This document shows, piece after piece, positions 34,537 through 43,144 of a stretch of 64,000 nucleotides of DNA. Source of the DNA: a virus. Location of the stretch: the IMG/VR virus record IMGVR_UViG_3300031788_000002, positions 62,001-126,000 of that record; one strand, given 5' to 3'. The notes beneath the pieces are model-generated. The model saw only the letters and a list, made by a program, of their open reading frames with translations, was not told where the DNA came from and made no database searches. Both the position numbers and the translations under genes were made by a program. Each line of letters opens with the position of its first letter. The first letter of the stretch is position 1.

Positions 34537-35689
34537 TCCGCTTCTTTTGCATTACATGCACGAGGCGTTGCAGAAGGAAGCGTTCTTAGGAGGGTTGGCA
34601 CGCGGCGCCCTGACCGCGGCCTCTCAGAAGCTGACGCAGTCGGGGGCGGGCGCCGCTTTGCAAAGTGCTGGACGCGCGGTGGGGGGCCAGATGGTACGTT
34701 CCGCGGGTAACGTGGGCGCGGGCATGGGCCTCGGGGCGGCTGCGGGCGGCGCGCTCGGCGCGGCACACGGCGCCTACCAGGGGTACAGCAAACCAGTCGA
34801 AGAAGGGGGAGGTACGCTGGGCGCTCTTTCGGGCGCACTCGCCGGCGGAAGCCGGGGCGCCTTGATTGGCACCGCCGTGGGGGGTGCCGCGGGGTTGGCT
34901 TCGGGGGGCCGCGGGGCGGGGACGGTGGCGCAGCTCACCGCGGGCAAATACAACCCGCTTGGTTTGGCGGCTCGGTCTGGGCAGCGCCAGCTTCACTCCG
35001 TGACCGGGTTGGTCCCTGGGGGCGCCGCGCGGGGAACGCCGCAGTACGCGCAAGCCCTGACGCAGTTGAACGTCGGGGGTTTGAAAGATCACTTGAATGC
35101 GGCGGAGAAGGCGTTGCAACGGGGCAACATCCCCGCGATGGATCAAGTGAACGGGCGGTACCGTCAGGCGCTCGAAGGCGCGCAAAAGGGGCAGACCAGC
35201 TTGGCGGGGATCGCTCAGAACTTCCAGGAGAAGGGGCTGCGCGAGGGCGGTAAAGATGTGCTGCAGCACGGTCTCGGCAATGCGTGGAGGGGGCAGAGTA
35301 CGTTAGGCAAGGCCGCGTTGATCGGCACCCCGGCCGCCGGCGCTGCCCTTGCCGCAGCGCAGCCCAGTGATCCGAATGATCCCGACGCACCGAGCACGAA
35401 AGGGGAGCAAGTCGGGGGTGCCCTTGGAAGCGGGGTAGCGTCCGCGTTGACGCCTTTCGTGGGTTCCACGGGGGGTCGTGCAATTGGGCACGTGGGAAGC
35501 GCTGTGGGCGGCACCATCGGGAAAGGCATCGGACAATTGGTGGGTGTGAAGAAGAACCAACCGCCATCCATGACGCTCGGCGGTGGCGCCGCGACCCCCG
35601 GCGCGCAGCCGGGTCTCGATAGCCCCCAAGTTGAACGAGTGATGACCAACGCAGCGCAAGGCAAACCGCCGGATAACCTGATGTCATGA
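34529..35689 (+). CDS. Gly/Ala-rich hydrophobic virion-cluster protein
   Basis: The ATG at 34529 is preferred over an in-frame TTG nine bases upstream. The 386-residue protein is dominated by Gly and Ala, with long small-residue helices (GAGMGLGAAAGGALGAAHGA, GGSRGALIGTAVGGAAGLAS) of the kind seen in membrane-active or DNA-ejection proteins. A charged helical part spans about residues 150-250. The stop overlaps the portal start as ATGA. A role in DNA ejection or as an internal virion protein is plausible. Confidence 0.5.
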   Translation: MLDPLLLHYMHEALQKEAFLGGLARGALTAASQKLTQSGAGAALQSAGRAVGGQMVRSAGNVGAGMGLGAAAGGALGAAHGAYQGYSKPVEEGGGTLGALSGALAGGSRGALIGTAVGGAAGLASGGRGAGTVAQLTAGKYNPLGLAARSGQRQLHSVTGLVPGGAARGTPQYAQALTQLNVGGLKDHLNAAEKALQRGNIPAMDQVNGRYRQALEGAQKGQTSLAGIAQNFQEKGLREGGKDVLQHGLGNAWRGQSTLGKAALIGTPAAGAALAAAQPSDPNDPDAPSTKGEQVGGALGSGVASALTPFVGSTGGRAIGHVGSAVGGTIGKGIGQLVGVKKNQPPSMTLGGGAATPGAQPGLDSPQVERVMTNAAQGKPPDNLMS

Positions 35690-38600
35690 GCTTCTCCTTC
35701 GGTAACTTTGCGATGGGCTCCCCCACGAGCCCTGGGCGCTTTCAAGGGGGCATGACCCGCGGCCGTATTCAGGGCGGCAACGTGCAAGGGGTCAATTACC
35801 CGAGCCCTTTCTTTGATGTCGCGCACACGTACTTGCCGACCACGGTTAAGCAGCTTTTCAAGTTCTGCCGGTACTACTTCCTGACCAACCCGCTCATCAA
35901 CGCCATCATTGTTAAGTTGGCGGAATATCCGGTGACAGACGTAGTCGTGGACCACGAAGATCCCGAAGTTGTACGACGGTGGAGCGAGTACTTTAATGAA
36001 ACCATCCGCATGCGATCGTTTCAGATTGAGTGCGGCTTGGACTACCAGTGCTACGGCACGTCGGCGGTCAGTCTTTCCTTCCCCTTTCAGAAATACCTGA
36101 CGTGTACATCCTGCGGCTTCAGTGAACAGGCGCGCAAGATCCGTGAGTATTGGCTGTACACGAGCCACGAGTTTCGTTTGTCGTGCCCCAAGTGCGGGCA
36201 GACGGGTGCAGCAACTCCGAAGGATTGGTATTACCGCGACGCCAGCTCTATTCGTCCAGTGCGCTGGAGCGTGGAAGACATCGAAGTCAGCTACAACGAC
36301 ATCACGGGCGAGTGCACGTACTTCTATACGCTGCCCGCGCCCATTCGCGCCGACGTTACCCTGGGAAAAAAGGACATCGTCGAGGGCATGCCCCAAATCT
36401 TTCTTCAGGCAATTCGCCAAGAGAAGGGGGTCGTTTTCAGCAAGGCCAACCTTTTCGTAATGAAGCGGCCAACGCTGGCGTTCCAAGATCGCGGCTGGGG
36501 TATCCCGCTTATCCTGCCCGTTCTCAAAGATGCGTTCTACTTGCAGATCATGAAGAAGGCGCAGGAAGCGCTTCTGCTTGAGCATATTGTTCCCCTACGC
36601 ATTTTGTTTCCCCAAGCGGCTAGCGGAACTACCGATCCATTCACGACAATCAATCTTCTCGATTGGCGTGACCAAGTTGCGATGGAGCTCGCGCGTTGGA
36701 GGCAGGACTGTGTGACGCCAGAGTCTTGGGTGGAAGCTGAGGCTGGGGTTGTACAAGCGGGGAGCGTGAAGAAGGGTGATCGTCTCCGTGACCACACAGG
36801 GTTCTTGTCTACTGTTGAGAAAGTATGGCGCCGCCCCCTACGTGACGGCGAGCGCGCGTACCAAGTTGTTGTACGCGGTTTGCACGGTGCTGTGCCCTGC
36901 GTGTCAGAAGGCCACCCGTTCATTGCACGACGGAAGTTCAACAATGGCAACGGGCACAAACTTGGAGGTGAGACTAAGCCCATCCGCGTGAAGGACCTGC
37001 GCGTGGGGGACTACATCGGGTACCCCGTACCGAAGTATCCCGCGTCGGAAGCGAGTACACTTGATCTCGCAGAGTTCGTGGACAATGCAGTGACCAACGA
37101 CTGGGTCTACGTAGACTATCGAGACGCGGGTGTTCCCGAAGCGTACGAGCACTTGGCGTCGGGCGCAGAAGCTACAGATCGACAAGCATTGCTCTCGGAA
37201 AAGGGTTGGTCGGTCAACCAGTACAAGACCGCGCAGAATGCGATCCGTGAGCAGCGCGTACCCCGTCGTGTTACCCGTTACATCGCCTTTGACGAAGAGC
37301 TGTGCTGGGTCTCTGGGTTGTACCTGGCCGAGGGGAACGTCACGCCGAAGCAGGTTCTTTTCTCGCTGCACAGGGACGGGGCGGAATTCGTGGCGCGCCT
37401 CGATGCGTTCTTCCTGAAGAACTTTGGAACCGAAGGGTTTACCGCGGAAAAGAGTGAACAGGGCATCCAGCGTGTCTACTCAAGCACAGTAGCCGCCCAG
37501 TTTTTCCATAGCCTGTGCGAGGGTACATCCGTCAGGAAGCGCGTGGCAGACGAGTTGAAGCACGCCGGGGAGCGGCGCGTCGCTTCACTTCTTCACGGCT
37601 ACTTCGACGGCGACGGTTGTTACCACGAGGGCCACAAAACGGAGAAGCGTGACGCGATTACAGCCAGCCGACAGCTCGCTGCCGACGTTCGCAATCTTCT
37701 TCTCGCCTATGGGTTCATCCCGGGTCTTACACGTCAAGAACCGGAAGCCTACTGCATCAACGGGAAGACGGGCGTGTCCAGCGGTTCGTACAAGATATCG
37801 CTTCACGGCGGCATGGCCCTGCGTTTTGACGCTTGGCTACGCGGTGAGCCGCTCCCACACGTAGTTCACTGCAACATCGGGCTCTTTAAGGACGGCTACG
37901 TGTGGCATCGCATCGAGGAGCTCCGGGAGGTAGAAGCCAAGGAGGTGATCGGTTTCCAGATGACCTGTGGTCCCGTCGTTACCCTCGAAGACGACACGGA
38001 AACGCACGGCACGTTCTGCTTGTGGGGCATGGCCTCAGTTAACACGAACTACATCCCGATCATGCCCCTACCCCTGGGTAATCAGACCATTGGTGGGGAT
38101 GGCAAAGCGCTCTTGATGAGTCAAGAAATGCAAATGCTAGGCGAGCAGATCATGATGGGCATGGGTGTGCCCCGGGAGTTTTTGCAAGGCGGCTTGTCCT
38201 GGGCTGGCAGCAACGTGTCCATGCGCATGCTCGAGAACACGTTCTTGAGCTTCATCGGCCGACAGCGGCAGATGGTCAATTGGATCATGCAGCTCGTCTC
38301 CCATTTCATGGGGTGGCCCAAGGTCAATGTACGGCTCAAGCCGTTCAAGATGGCCGACGACATGCAACGTAAGAGCTACTTGTTCCAGCTGAACCAAGCG
38401 AACAAGATCAGCGACACCACGCTACTGGCGGACGCCGACCTCGATATTGAAGATGAGAACGACATCATGATCCGCGAGAGCGCCAGGCGCTTGGCGGCGG
38501 TGAAGAAGCAACAGCTCGCGATGGCCGAGATTCAAGGCGAGAGCCAGGTCATCATGATGAAGATGCAAGCCAAGGCGCAGCAAACGATGCAGCAAGCGCA

Positions 38601-39084
38601 GCAGCAACCTTTGGCACCGGGAGAGCCCGGGGGGCCCGATGGCGCCCTGAACGCGCAGCAAGCGCAACAAGCAGCACAGCCACCCCCCGTCCCCATGTTG
38701 CCTGGGCCTGCGCCTGCGCGCGGGTACTCTTCGAGCGTGCCAGCCGGCGCGCAGAGCTCCCTTAGTATCGATCAGGACTTGGGGTCGTCCGCCGGGAACG
38801 AGAAGATGCCCGTCGACTTGGTTCAGCTGGCCACTGGCTACGCCAAACAGATCGCGCAGCTTGATCCAGACATGCAAGAGATGGCGCTCAACGCTCTGGC
38901 GGCGCAGAGTCAAGACCTGGCCGATTTGGTGACTGAACTCATCAGTAAAGAACAACAGAGCGCCGCCCCCGCAGGCGACGCCGTCATGCTGGGCGACGCT
39001 CAGGGGGGCTCGGAAACGGGGGGCGTGGACATGCGTCCGTTGCCCGAAGCATTGCCCCCACGGCGGATGCAGGCGTTGATCTAG
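35686..39084 (+). CDS. portal protein, interrupted by an intein
   Basis: The 1132-residue precursor splices to about 687 residues. The extein has portal features: a conserved N-terminal domain with FCRYYFLTNPLINAIIVKLA, LQIMKKAQEALLLEHIVPLR and GVPREFLQGGLSWAGSNVSM around the intein site, then a long Gln/Ala/Pro-rich C-terminal region. A Cys4 zinc ribbon (C140, C143, C167, C170) is inserted in the N-terminal domain, which is unusual for portals. The portal forms the dodecameric ring for DNA entry. It follows three virion genes and precedes a small DUF6527-like gene. Confidence 0.78.
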   Translation: MSFSFGNFAMGSPTSPGRFQGGMTRGRIQGGNVQGVNYPSPFFDVAHTYLPTTVKQLFKFCRYYFLTNPLINAIIVKLAEYPVTDVVVDHEDPEVVRRWSEYFNETIRMRSFQIECGLDYQCYGTSAVSLSFPFQKYLTCTSCGFSEQARKIREYWLYTSHEFRLSCPKCGQTGAATPKDWYYRDASSIRPVRWSVEDIEVSYNDITGECTYFYTLPAPIRADVTLGKKDIVEGMPQIFLQAIRQEKGVVFSKANLFVMKRPTLAFQDRGWGIPLILPVLKDAFYLQIMKKAQEALLLEHIVPLRILFPQAASGTTDPFTTINLLDWRDQVAMELARWRQDCVTPESWVEAEAGVVQAGSVKKGDRLRDHTGFLSTVEKVWRRPLRDGERAYQVVVRGLHGAVPCVSEGHPFIARRKFNNGNGHKLGGETKPIRVKDLRVGDYIGYPVPKYPASEASTLDLAEFVDNAVTNDWVYVDYRDAGVPEAYEHLASGAEATDRQALLSEKGWSVNQYKTAQNAIREQRVPRRVTRYIAFDEELCWVSGLYLAEGNVTPKQVLFSLHRDGAEFVARLDAFFLKNFGTEGFTAEKSEQGIQRVYSSTVAAQFFHSLCEGTSVRKRVADELKHAGERRVASLLHGYFDGDGCYHEGHKTEKRDAITASRQLAADVRNLLLAYGFIPGLTRQEPEAYCINGKTGVSSGSYKISLHGGMALRFDAWLRGEPLPHVVHCNIGLFKDGYVWHRIEELREVEAKEVIGFQMTCGPVVTLEDDTETHGTFCLWGMASVNTNYIPIMPLPLGNQTIGGDGKALLMSQEMQMLGEQIMMGMGVPREFLQGGLSWAGSNVSMRMLENTFLSFIGRQRQMVNWIMQLVSHFMGWPKVNVRLKPFKMADDMQRKSYLFQLNQANKISDTTLLADADLDIEDENDIMIRESARRLAAVKKQQLAMAEIQGESQVIMMKMQAKAQQTMQQAQQQPLAPGEPGGPDGALNAQQAQQAAQPPPVPMLPGPAPARGYSSSVPAGAQSSLSIDQDLGSSAGNEKMPVDLVQLATGYAKQIAQLDPDMQEMALNALAAQSQDLADLVTELISKEQQSAAPAGDAVMLGDAQGGSETGGVDMRPLPEALPPRRMQALI
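36709..38043 (+). other. portal intein with LAGLIDADG homing endonuclease
   Basis: Residues 342-786 of the precursor (445 residues) form the intein. It starts with Cys in CVTPESWVEAE and includes GVPCVSEGHPF-like splicing block B (HGAVPCVSEGHPF). It ends with SVN, with Thr as the first downstream residue. The two endonuclease motifs are VSGLYLAEGNV (near 542-552) and LHGYFDGDGCY (636-646); both keep their acidic residues, so the homing enzyme looks active. Penultimate His is replaced by Val, a known variant position. The junction leaves QD joined to TNYIPIMP. Confidence 0.85.
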
Positions 39085-39086
39085 CT

Positions 39087-39419
39087 ATGGGTACGAAGCT
39101 GCATGAAGCCCGCTTGCCCGATGGGCGGCACTACTCTTGGTCGTTTTTCTGCCCGGGGTGTCAGTCGGTTCACTGCGTTACGAGTGGCTGGTCCTTCAAT
39201 GGATCCTCTACGGCGCCGACCTTTTCTCCACCTGTCTTGGTGCATGCAGAGCCGGCCGTTGGTTACCCACGGTGTCACTCCCACGTGACGAATGGCGAGA
39301 TCGCGTATTGTTCAGATTCTACGCATGCGCTGGCGGGAAAGACCGTGCCGTTACCGGACTGGGATGCCACCAGGTTTGCTGCAGACAAGCTCTTACATCC
39401 AGAGCAAAAGAACAGCTAA
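39087..39419 (+). CDS. DUF6527-like small protein
   Basis: The 110-residue product has FCPGCQSVHCV, then SGWSFNGSSTAPTFSPPVLV and RCHSHVTNGEIAYCSDS ending HALAGKTVPLPDW. This pattern of Cys and His residues with the HALAGxTVPL ending is found in small phage proteins annotated as DUF6527. A metal site is likely. The function is not known. It starts two bases after the portal stop and ends at a strong two-way terminator. Confidence 0.65.
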   Translation: MGTKLHEARLPDGRHYSWSFFCPGCQSVHCVTSGWSFNGSSTAPTFSPPVLVHAEPAVGYPRCHSHVTNGEIAYCSDSTHALAGKTVPLPDWDATRFAADKLLHPEQKNS

Positions 39420-39429
39420 AAGAAACACG

Positions 39430-39453
39430 GGGCGCCCTCCGAAGAGAGCGCCC
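39430..39453. terminator. bidirectional terminator between convergent genes
   Basis: A hairpin with stem GGGCGC-C-CTC / GAG-A-GCGCCC (one mismatch) and a CGAA tetraloop lies between the ends of the plus-strand DUF6527-like gene and the minus-strand VWA gene. It is followed by GGTTCTT on the plus strand and preceded by an A-rich run (AAAAGAAAC) that reads as T-rich on the minus strand, so it can act both ways. Confidence 0.75.
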
Positions 39454-39458
39454 GGTTC

Positions 39459-40727
39459 TTAGAGCTTTTGGCTCTTGTCGCACACCACTAGGTGTCCCCA
39501 GGGTGCCGGGCGTCGCGCGTAGGGGCTTCGCACGATGCACCAGATGACGTCTAATCCGCGAGGAGATTTTGCGGGCGCTGTGCCATCGCCGTCGGTGTAG
39601 TAAACGAGCAGGTTAGCGTCGCGGTACTTCCTTCTTACGTAATCGAAAACTTTGGTGAAGTCCGTTCCTCCCCGGCCCTTGTAATCGATCTTTGGTAAGT
39701 CGCGTAGGCGAATACGCCGATCAGATTGAACGTAGACATCGACTTGAAGGTGCACTGCTTCTTCGATGCCCACGCTGCGCATCAAGTGATACACCTCGCT
39801 GCGCGCGCTGAGGAGTTGCTTGTGGCCCATGGATCCCGAGGTGTCTTCGACCAAGACAACGTTGGGACGATGGTCCACCAATCCCGCGCAAAGCACACCT
39901 GCAAGCTGCCCTCCGACGCTGGGGTTTCGCATGGAGTAAACAGAGTTTCCGGCGATGTGCTCTGCGCTGCGTTGAATGAGGCGGCGGCAGAGCTTACGCC
40001 AATCCACTTCGGGCGCGTTGTAGCGCGCTTTGATCATTGTCTTGAAGCGCCCAGGGCCGTCGAGAGCCGCTTCAATCGCATCGAGGGTTTGTTGTTTGGC
40101 GCAGAGGACCTCGGCTTCATTCTTCCCGTAGGCGGCGTCGAGCGCCGCCTCGAGTTCTTTGTTTACAGCGTGCCCTCCCCCGGAGCCACAACCGCCCGCG
40201 CCGATCTTGGGTTGCCAGGATGTGGCGGCTTGCTTCGGCTGCTTGCCGTCCATGAGCTGTTGCAGCGTTTTGTTTTTTCTCCGCAGCTCTTCCTCGAGCA
40301 GGCTGTAGTACTGCTCGAGGGTCAAGTTGGGGGGATGGTTGTAGGTCGAGGGGTAAATAACCCAGGAGGGCAATGGCCACTTTTCTTCTTGAAGGTTGAA
40401 GTTGATGGCTTCATCGGCGGCGATGCCCGCTAGGTTTTCATCGGGGAGGGCGATGACACGTTCAAAGCCGCGTAGAATGTGTTCACTCTCATGTACGAGG
40501 CAGCTGCCGATAACATCTTCTGCCTGAACTTCAGGATCGGACAGCAGCCAGGGGCCGTTAACGTAGAGCACCAAGCCCTGCGTAATGCCCATGGTGGTCC
40601 CCGGGACGTCAACCACTTCCACCACCATGTCGAGCAGGATCCCGTCATAGTAGTCGGCGCGAGAGTTGACGTAGGCACGTCCGAGGGAAAGGCGTGAGAG
40701 TGCCTCAGAGACGATAGAACGGTCCAT
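39459..40727 (-). CDS. metallopeptidase-like / VWA domain protein, MoxR partner
   Basis: The 422-residue protein has an N-terminal zincin-like region with CLVHESEHIL (HExxH, His79 to His83) and a downstream Glu in ADEAINF. A Gly-rich linker and helical spacer follow, then a C-terminal von Willebrand A domain with VEDTSGSMG as the metal-ion-dependent adhesion site, GRGGTDFTKVF and YYTDGDGT. This matches DUF2201-type putative metallopeptidases that pair with MoxR ATPases. The start overlaps the MoxR stop as ATGA. The pair may remodel or mature a protein target. The target is unknown. Confidence 0.75.
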   Translation of the reverse strand: MDRSIVSEALSRLSLGRAYVNSRADYYDGILLDMVVEVVDVPGTTMGITQGLVLYVNGPWLLSDPEVQAEDVIGSCLVHESEHILRGFERVIALPDENLAGIAADEAINFNLQEEKWPLPSWVIYPSTYNHPPNLTLEQYYSLLEEELRRKNKTLQQLMDGKQPKQAATSWQPKIGAGGCGSGGGHAVNKELEAALDAAYGKNEAEVLCAKQQTLDAIEAALDGPGRFKTMIKARYNAPEVDWRKLCRRLIQRSAEHIAGNSVYSMRNPSVGGQLAGVLCAGLVDHRPNVVLVEDTSGSMGHKQLLSARSEVYHLMRSVGIEEAVHLQVDVYVQSDRRIRLRDLPKIDYKGRGGTDFTKVFDYVRRKYRDANLLVYYTDGDGTAPAKSPRGLDVIWCIVRSPYARRPAPWGHLVVCDKSQKL

Positions 40728-41968
40728 CAGGTAACCCCGATGTACTTTAGGTGCCCCTTGTCGTAGAGCAGGCCAGTGGTCTGCGCTACAGCTTCTTGAA
40801 GATGAGGGTCTGGATGGTTCCCGTCGTAATGGGCACGAAGTAACGTCTTCGCGGGGCGTGTACAGACATCGGCGTAACCAAAGCTCGCCGCGTTGAACAG
40901 CAAGAGCCAGCAGCTAGTTGCCAGCTGCGCTCCCCTTACGGGGTCCGCTTCGTTAGCTACGTAAATGGCGCACGAGGACAGCACCGTGCGTACAACATCG
41001 AGCTGCTTAGGAATCTGCCAGCCCTTCAGGAGTACGTCTTCGGGATTGGGCAAATTCAGCTTCTTCATGAAGACGGCCCAGTCGGCAGCGAGCCCTGCGC
41101 CGACCAGGCCCGCAACGACGTCGAGCTGGGTGCGCTCTCCTAATCCAAGGCAGCGGGCGGTGGTGACGCCGTTGACAGCCCACGACCACGTACGGTGAGA
41201 AGGCCAGGGGCCCGCGGCGCGGGGGTCGTCTGCCTCTGGTTGGTCATAGAGGCGGTAGTGCTCCTTTCCATCATCCTCCCCCTCTCCCTTTTTCAGCTTG
41301 TAGGTGCCGCCCGACGACGCCAGAAAATCGTGGGTTACGCGTAATACAGCGCCGAAGTGAAGCCCCCAGTTGGCGCGAACGCGGGCTTCACTGTTGGTCA
41401 AATTGGGGATGTCGGGCTCGTACTCATCGTTCATGTATTCGTCCCATTGCTTCAGCGTAGGATTTGTGTACGCGTAGTGCAGTACGCGGTTAGCGAAGGG
41501 GATTTCAAGCTCTCGGCCGTTAGCTGCAATATCTGGGGGGTTCATTGCGAGAACAATGCGTACACCCGGGGGCAGCTTGTACTCACCGATGGTGCGCTCA
41601 TTCATCAAGGAGAGAAGCGCTGCCTGTACTGCGCGCGGCGCGGATGAAATCTCGTCGAGAAAAAGAATGGCACGTTCGTCGTTGATGGCAGCGCGAATCT
41701 GGGGCAGCGCGCATTCGAGAGAGAAGCCAACGGGCGTCATAACCGGGTAGCCCCCGATGTGCTCCGGGATCTTCGTGGAGGCGAAGATCGGGTAGACGTG
41801 CAAGCCCAGCATCTTTCCGATGGCGTAGATGCGCTCGCTTTTGCCAACGCCCGACCCTCCAATGGAGCATAAATTGATGCCCCAATTGCCTTCTTGGAAG
41901 GGCGCCATCGGCCCTTTGGCGAGCGGCGTGGACATGCTAGCCACCAGCAAACTCTCAAAGCGATCCAT
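40727..41968 (-). CDS. MoxR-type AAA+ ATPase
   Basis: The 413-residue protein begins at ATG 41968 (an in-frame TTG lies 30 bases upstream). It has Walker A GGSGVGKS at residues 37-44, a Walker B AILFLDEISSA near 110, a sensor segment RIVLAMNPPDIAANG near 145 and RVLHYAY after it, as in MoxR ATPases. The C-terminal half is helical and less typical. It is translationally coupled to a metallopeptidase/VWA partner, the classic MoxR module. This module is not part of the usual phage core set. Confidence 0.78.
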   Translation of the reverse strand: MDRFESLLVASMSTPLAKGPMAPFQEGNWGINLCSIGGSGVGKSERIYAIGKMLGLHVYPIFASTKIPEHIGGYPVMTPVGFSLECALPQIRAAINDERAILFLDEISSAPRAVQAALLSLMNERTIGEYKLPPGVRIVLAMNPPDIAANGRELEIPFANRVLHYAYTNPTLKQWDEYMNDEYEPDIPNLTNSEARVRANWGLHFGAVLRVTHDFLASSGGTYKLKKGEGEDDGKEHYRLYDQPEADDPRAAGPWPSHRTWSWAVNGVTTARCLGLGERTQLDVVAGLVGAGLAADWAVFMKKLNLPNPEDVLLKGWQIPKQLDVVRTVLSSCAIYVANEADPVRGAQLATSCWLLLFNAASFGYADVCTRPAKTLLRAHYDGNHPDPHLQEAVAQTTGLLYDKGHLKYIGVT

Positions 41969-42257
41969 GTTGTTTTCTTTCTTCGATGAATGCGACAACG
42001 TCAGGACAAAAACGAGCCGGCATGGCCGTTTTCAAGAAACTACCCCGTACAACAAGAAACCCGTCTTCATCCGCCAAGGTGAAGGGCACGTAGAGTCCCC
42101 CGGGAATACGCACAGCTGTTTTGCGGTTCTCTGCTTCTTGTAAACTAGCCCTAAAAAGGGCGCGTAGCGCTTCGTCGTCGAGAGCGCTAGCGGCCTGCCA
42201 GCGCTCTCGAGCACGACGAAAGGCATGCGGGTCCACGAGAACGTGGGTCAACCGCAC
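41955..42257 (-). CDS. small hypothetical protein
   Basis: The 100-residue product starts at GTG 42257 with AGGAG upstream and overlaps the MoxR gene by 14 bases. It has a charged helical start (FRRARERWQAASALDDEALR) and a beta-rich end (YVPFTLADEDGFLVVRG). No family was recognised. Confidence 0.5.
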   Translation of the reverse strand: MRLTHVLVDPHAFRRARERWQAASALDDEALRALFRASLQEAENRKTAVRIPGGLYVPFTLADEDGFLVVRGSFLKTAMPARFCPDVVAFIEERKQHGSL

Positions 42258-42266
42258 ACGGATCTC

Positions 42267-42518
42267 CTAGGCACTCTCGGTGGGCTCACTTTGCACAACG
42301 CGAATATCAATGCGCATGGGTTCTACCGCAGCGATTAGACCGAATAGAACGTTCAGCTCCCGTTGCTTGAGCAGTGAATCCTGCTCCTTGATGTCTTCAG
42401 TGCCTTCATACAGGCCGACGTTAACGCCGTATTCCTTAAGAAACCGGTAGAGAAGCTGCGCCAGCGTTCGTTTGTCGCTATGCGCTTTACCACTGACCGT
42501 TACCGTGAGTGTGTTCAT
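42267..42518 (-). CDS. small hypothetical protein
   Basis: The 83-residue product is compact and mixed alpha/beta: TLTVTVSGKAHSDKRTLAQL, LYRFLKEYGVNVGLYEGT and a closing beta strand MRIDIRVVQS. The start overlaps the upstream stop as ATGA. The SGKAHSDKRT part resembles a loop between a strand and a helix as in nucleotide-binding folds, but it lacks a true P-loop. Function is unknown. Confidence 0.55.
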   Translation of the reverse strand: MNTLTVTVSGKAHSDKRTLAQLLYRFLKEYGVNVGLYEGTEDIKEQDSLLKQRELNVLFGLIAAVEPMRIDIRVVQSEPTESA

Positions 42519-43144
42519 GTATTCCTTCGTGCAATGCAGTACCCGGCCGCCCGGTTACAAGGCCCGTTGCGCCAGCAGCGCGTGGTGATTCCTTCCACGC
42601 ATTCGTTGTTCTGTAGAATGTGCTCCCCGGTACCCCACAGCCCTTCCAAGAGGTTCAGGTTGATGTCGTTGCAGCATACGGAACAGATGTACTCAAAAGG
42701 CGGTATCGTAATAAAATCCAGGGCCCATTCGCGGTTGGGGGCGCGATCGGAAAGAACGAAGCTACCGTCATAGACGATCCCCGTTTTTTCCCCCTGAAGA
42801 ATGTCGGAGCCGCACCCTGTGCAAGCGGCCACAACAAATGCACCGCTTACGAGCACGGGAGGCTGGTCCTTGTAAATGTAGCGAAGGGTTGAGCGTGTTT
42901 CATCCCAGCAATCTTCATGCAGATAGTAGGGATGGTACTGATACTCGCCATCTGCGGCCAGAAGGGGCAGAGGTACTTCGAAGACCCGCCCACAGTCATC
43001 TTGCGTAACGTTCGCAATGACAATGTGCAGTAGACAAATTGGCGTCTCAGCCGCTACGAGTTTGCTGCAGCTGTTGCACACGTGGTCACTTTGCATGACG
43101 ACGCGGTTCGCCAGTGTTTCCCTAGCCAGGCTGCTCATTGCCAT
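42515..43144 (-). CDS. cysteine-rich zinc-binding protein
   Basis: The 209-residue product has several Cys pairs: HVCNSCSKL near residue 23, ACTGCGSDI near 108, ICSVCCNDI near 153 and more Cys near the end (RCWRNGPC). Two or three zinc ribbons are likely. The N-terminus overlaps the gene before it and the stop is coupled to the next gene as ATGA. No known family was recognised; zinc ribbons of this kind often bind nucleic acids or transcription machinery. Confidence 0.55.
   Translation of the reverse strand: MAMSSLARETLANRVVMQSDHVCNSCSKLVAAETPICLLHIVIANVTQDDCGRVFEVPLPLLAADGEYQYHPYYLHEDCWDETRSTLRYIYKDQPPVLVSGAFVVAACTGCGSDILQGEKTGIVYDGSFVLSDRAPNREWALDFITIPPFEYICSVCCNDINLNLLEGLWGTGEHILQNNECVEGITTRCWRNGPCNRAAGYCIARRNT

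Noticed and set aside
35215-36585. 456-residue minus-strand frame opposite the Gly/Ala-rich gene and portal start
   Set aside because: The portal and its coupled upstream gene are clearly coding; this frame is antisense without signals.
36709-38043. LAGLIDADG enzyme as a free-standing endonuclease gene
   Set aside because: The frame is continuous with the portal on both sides and has splice-site residues, so an intein explains it.
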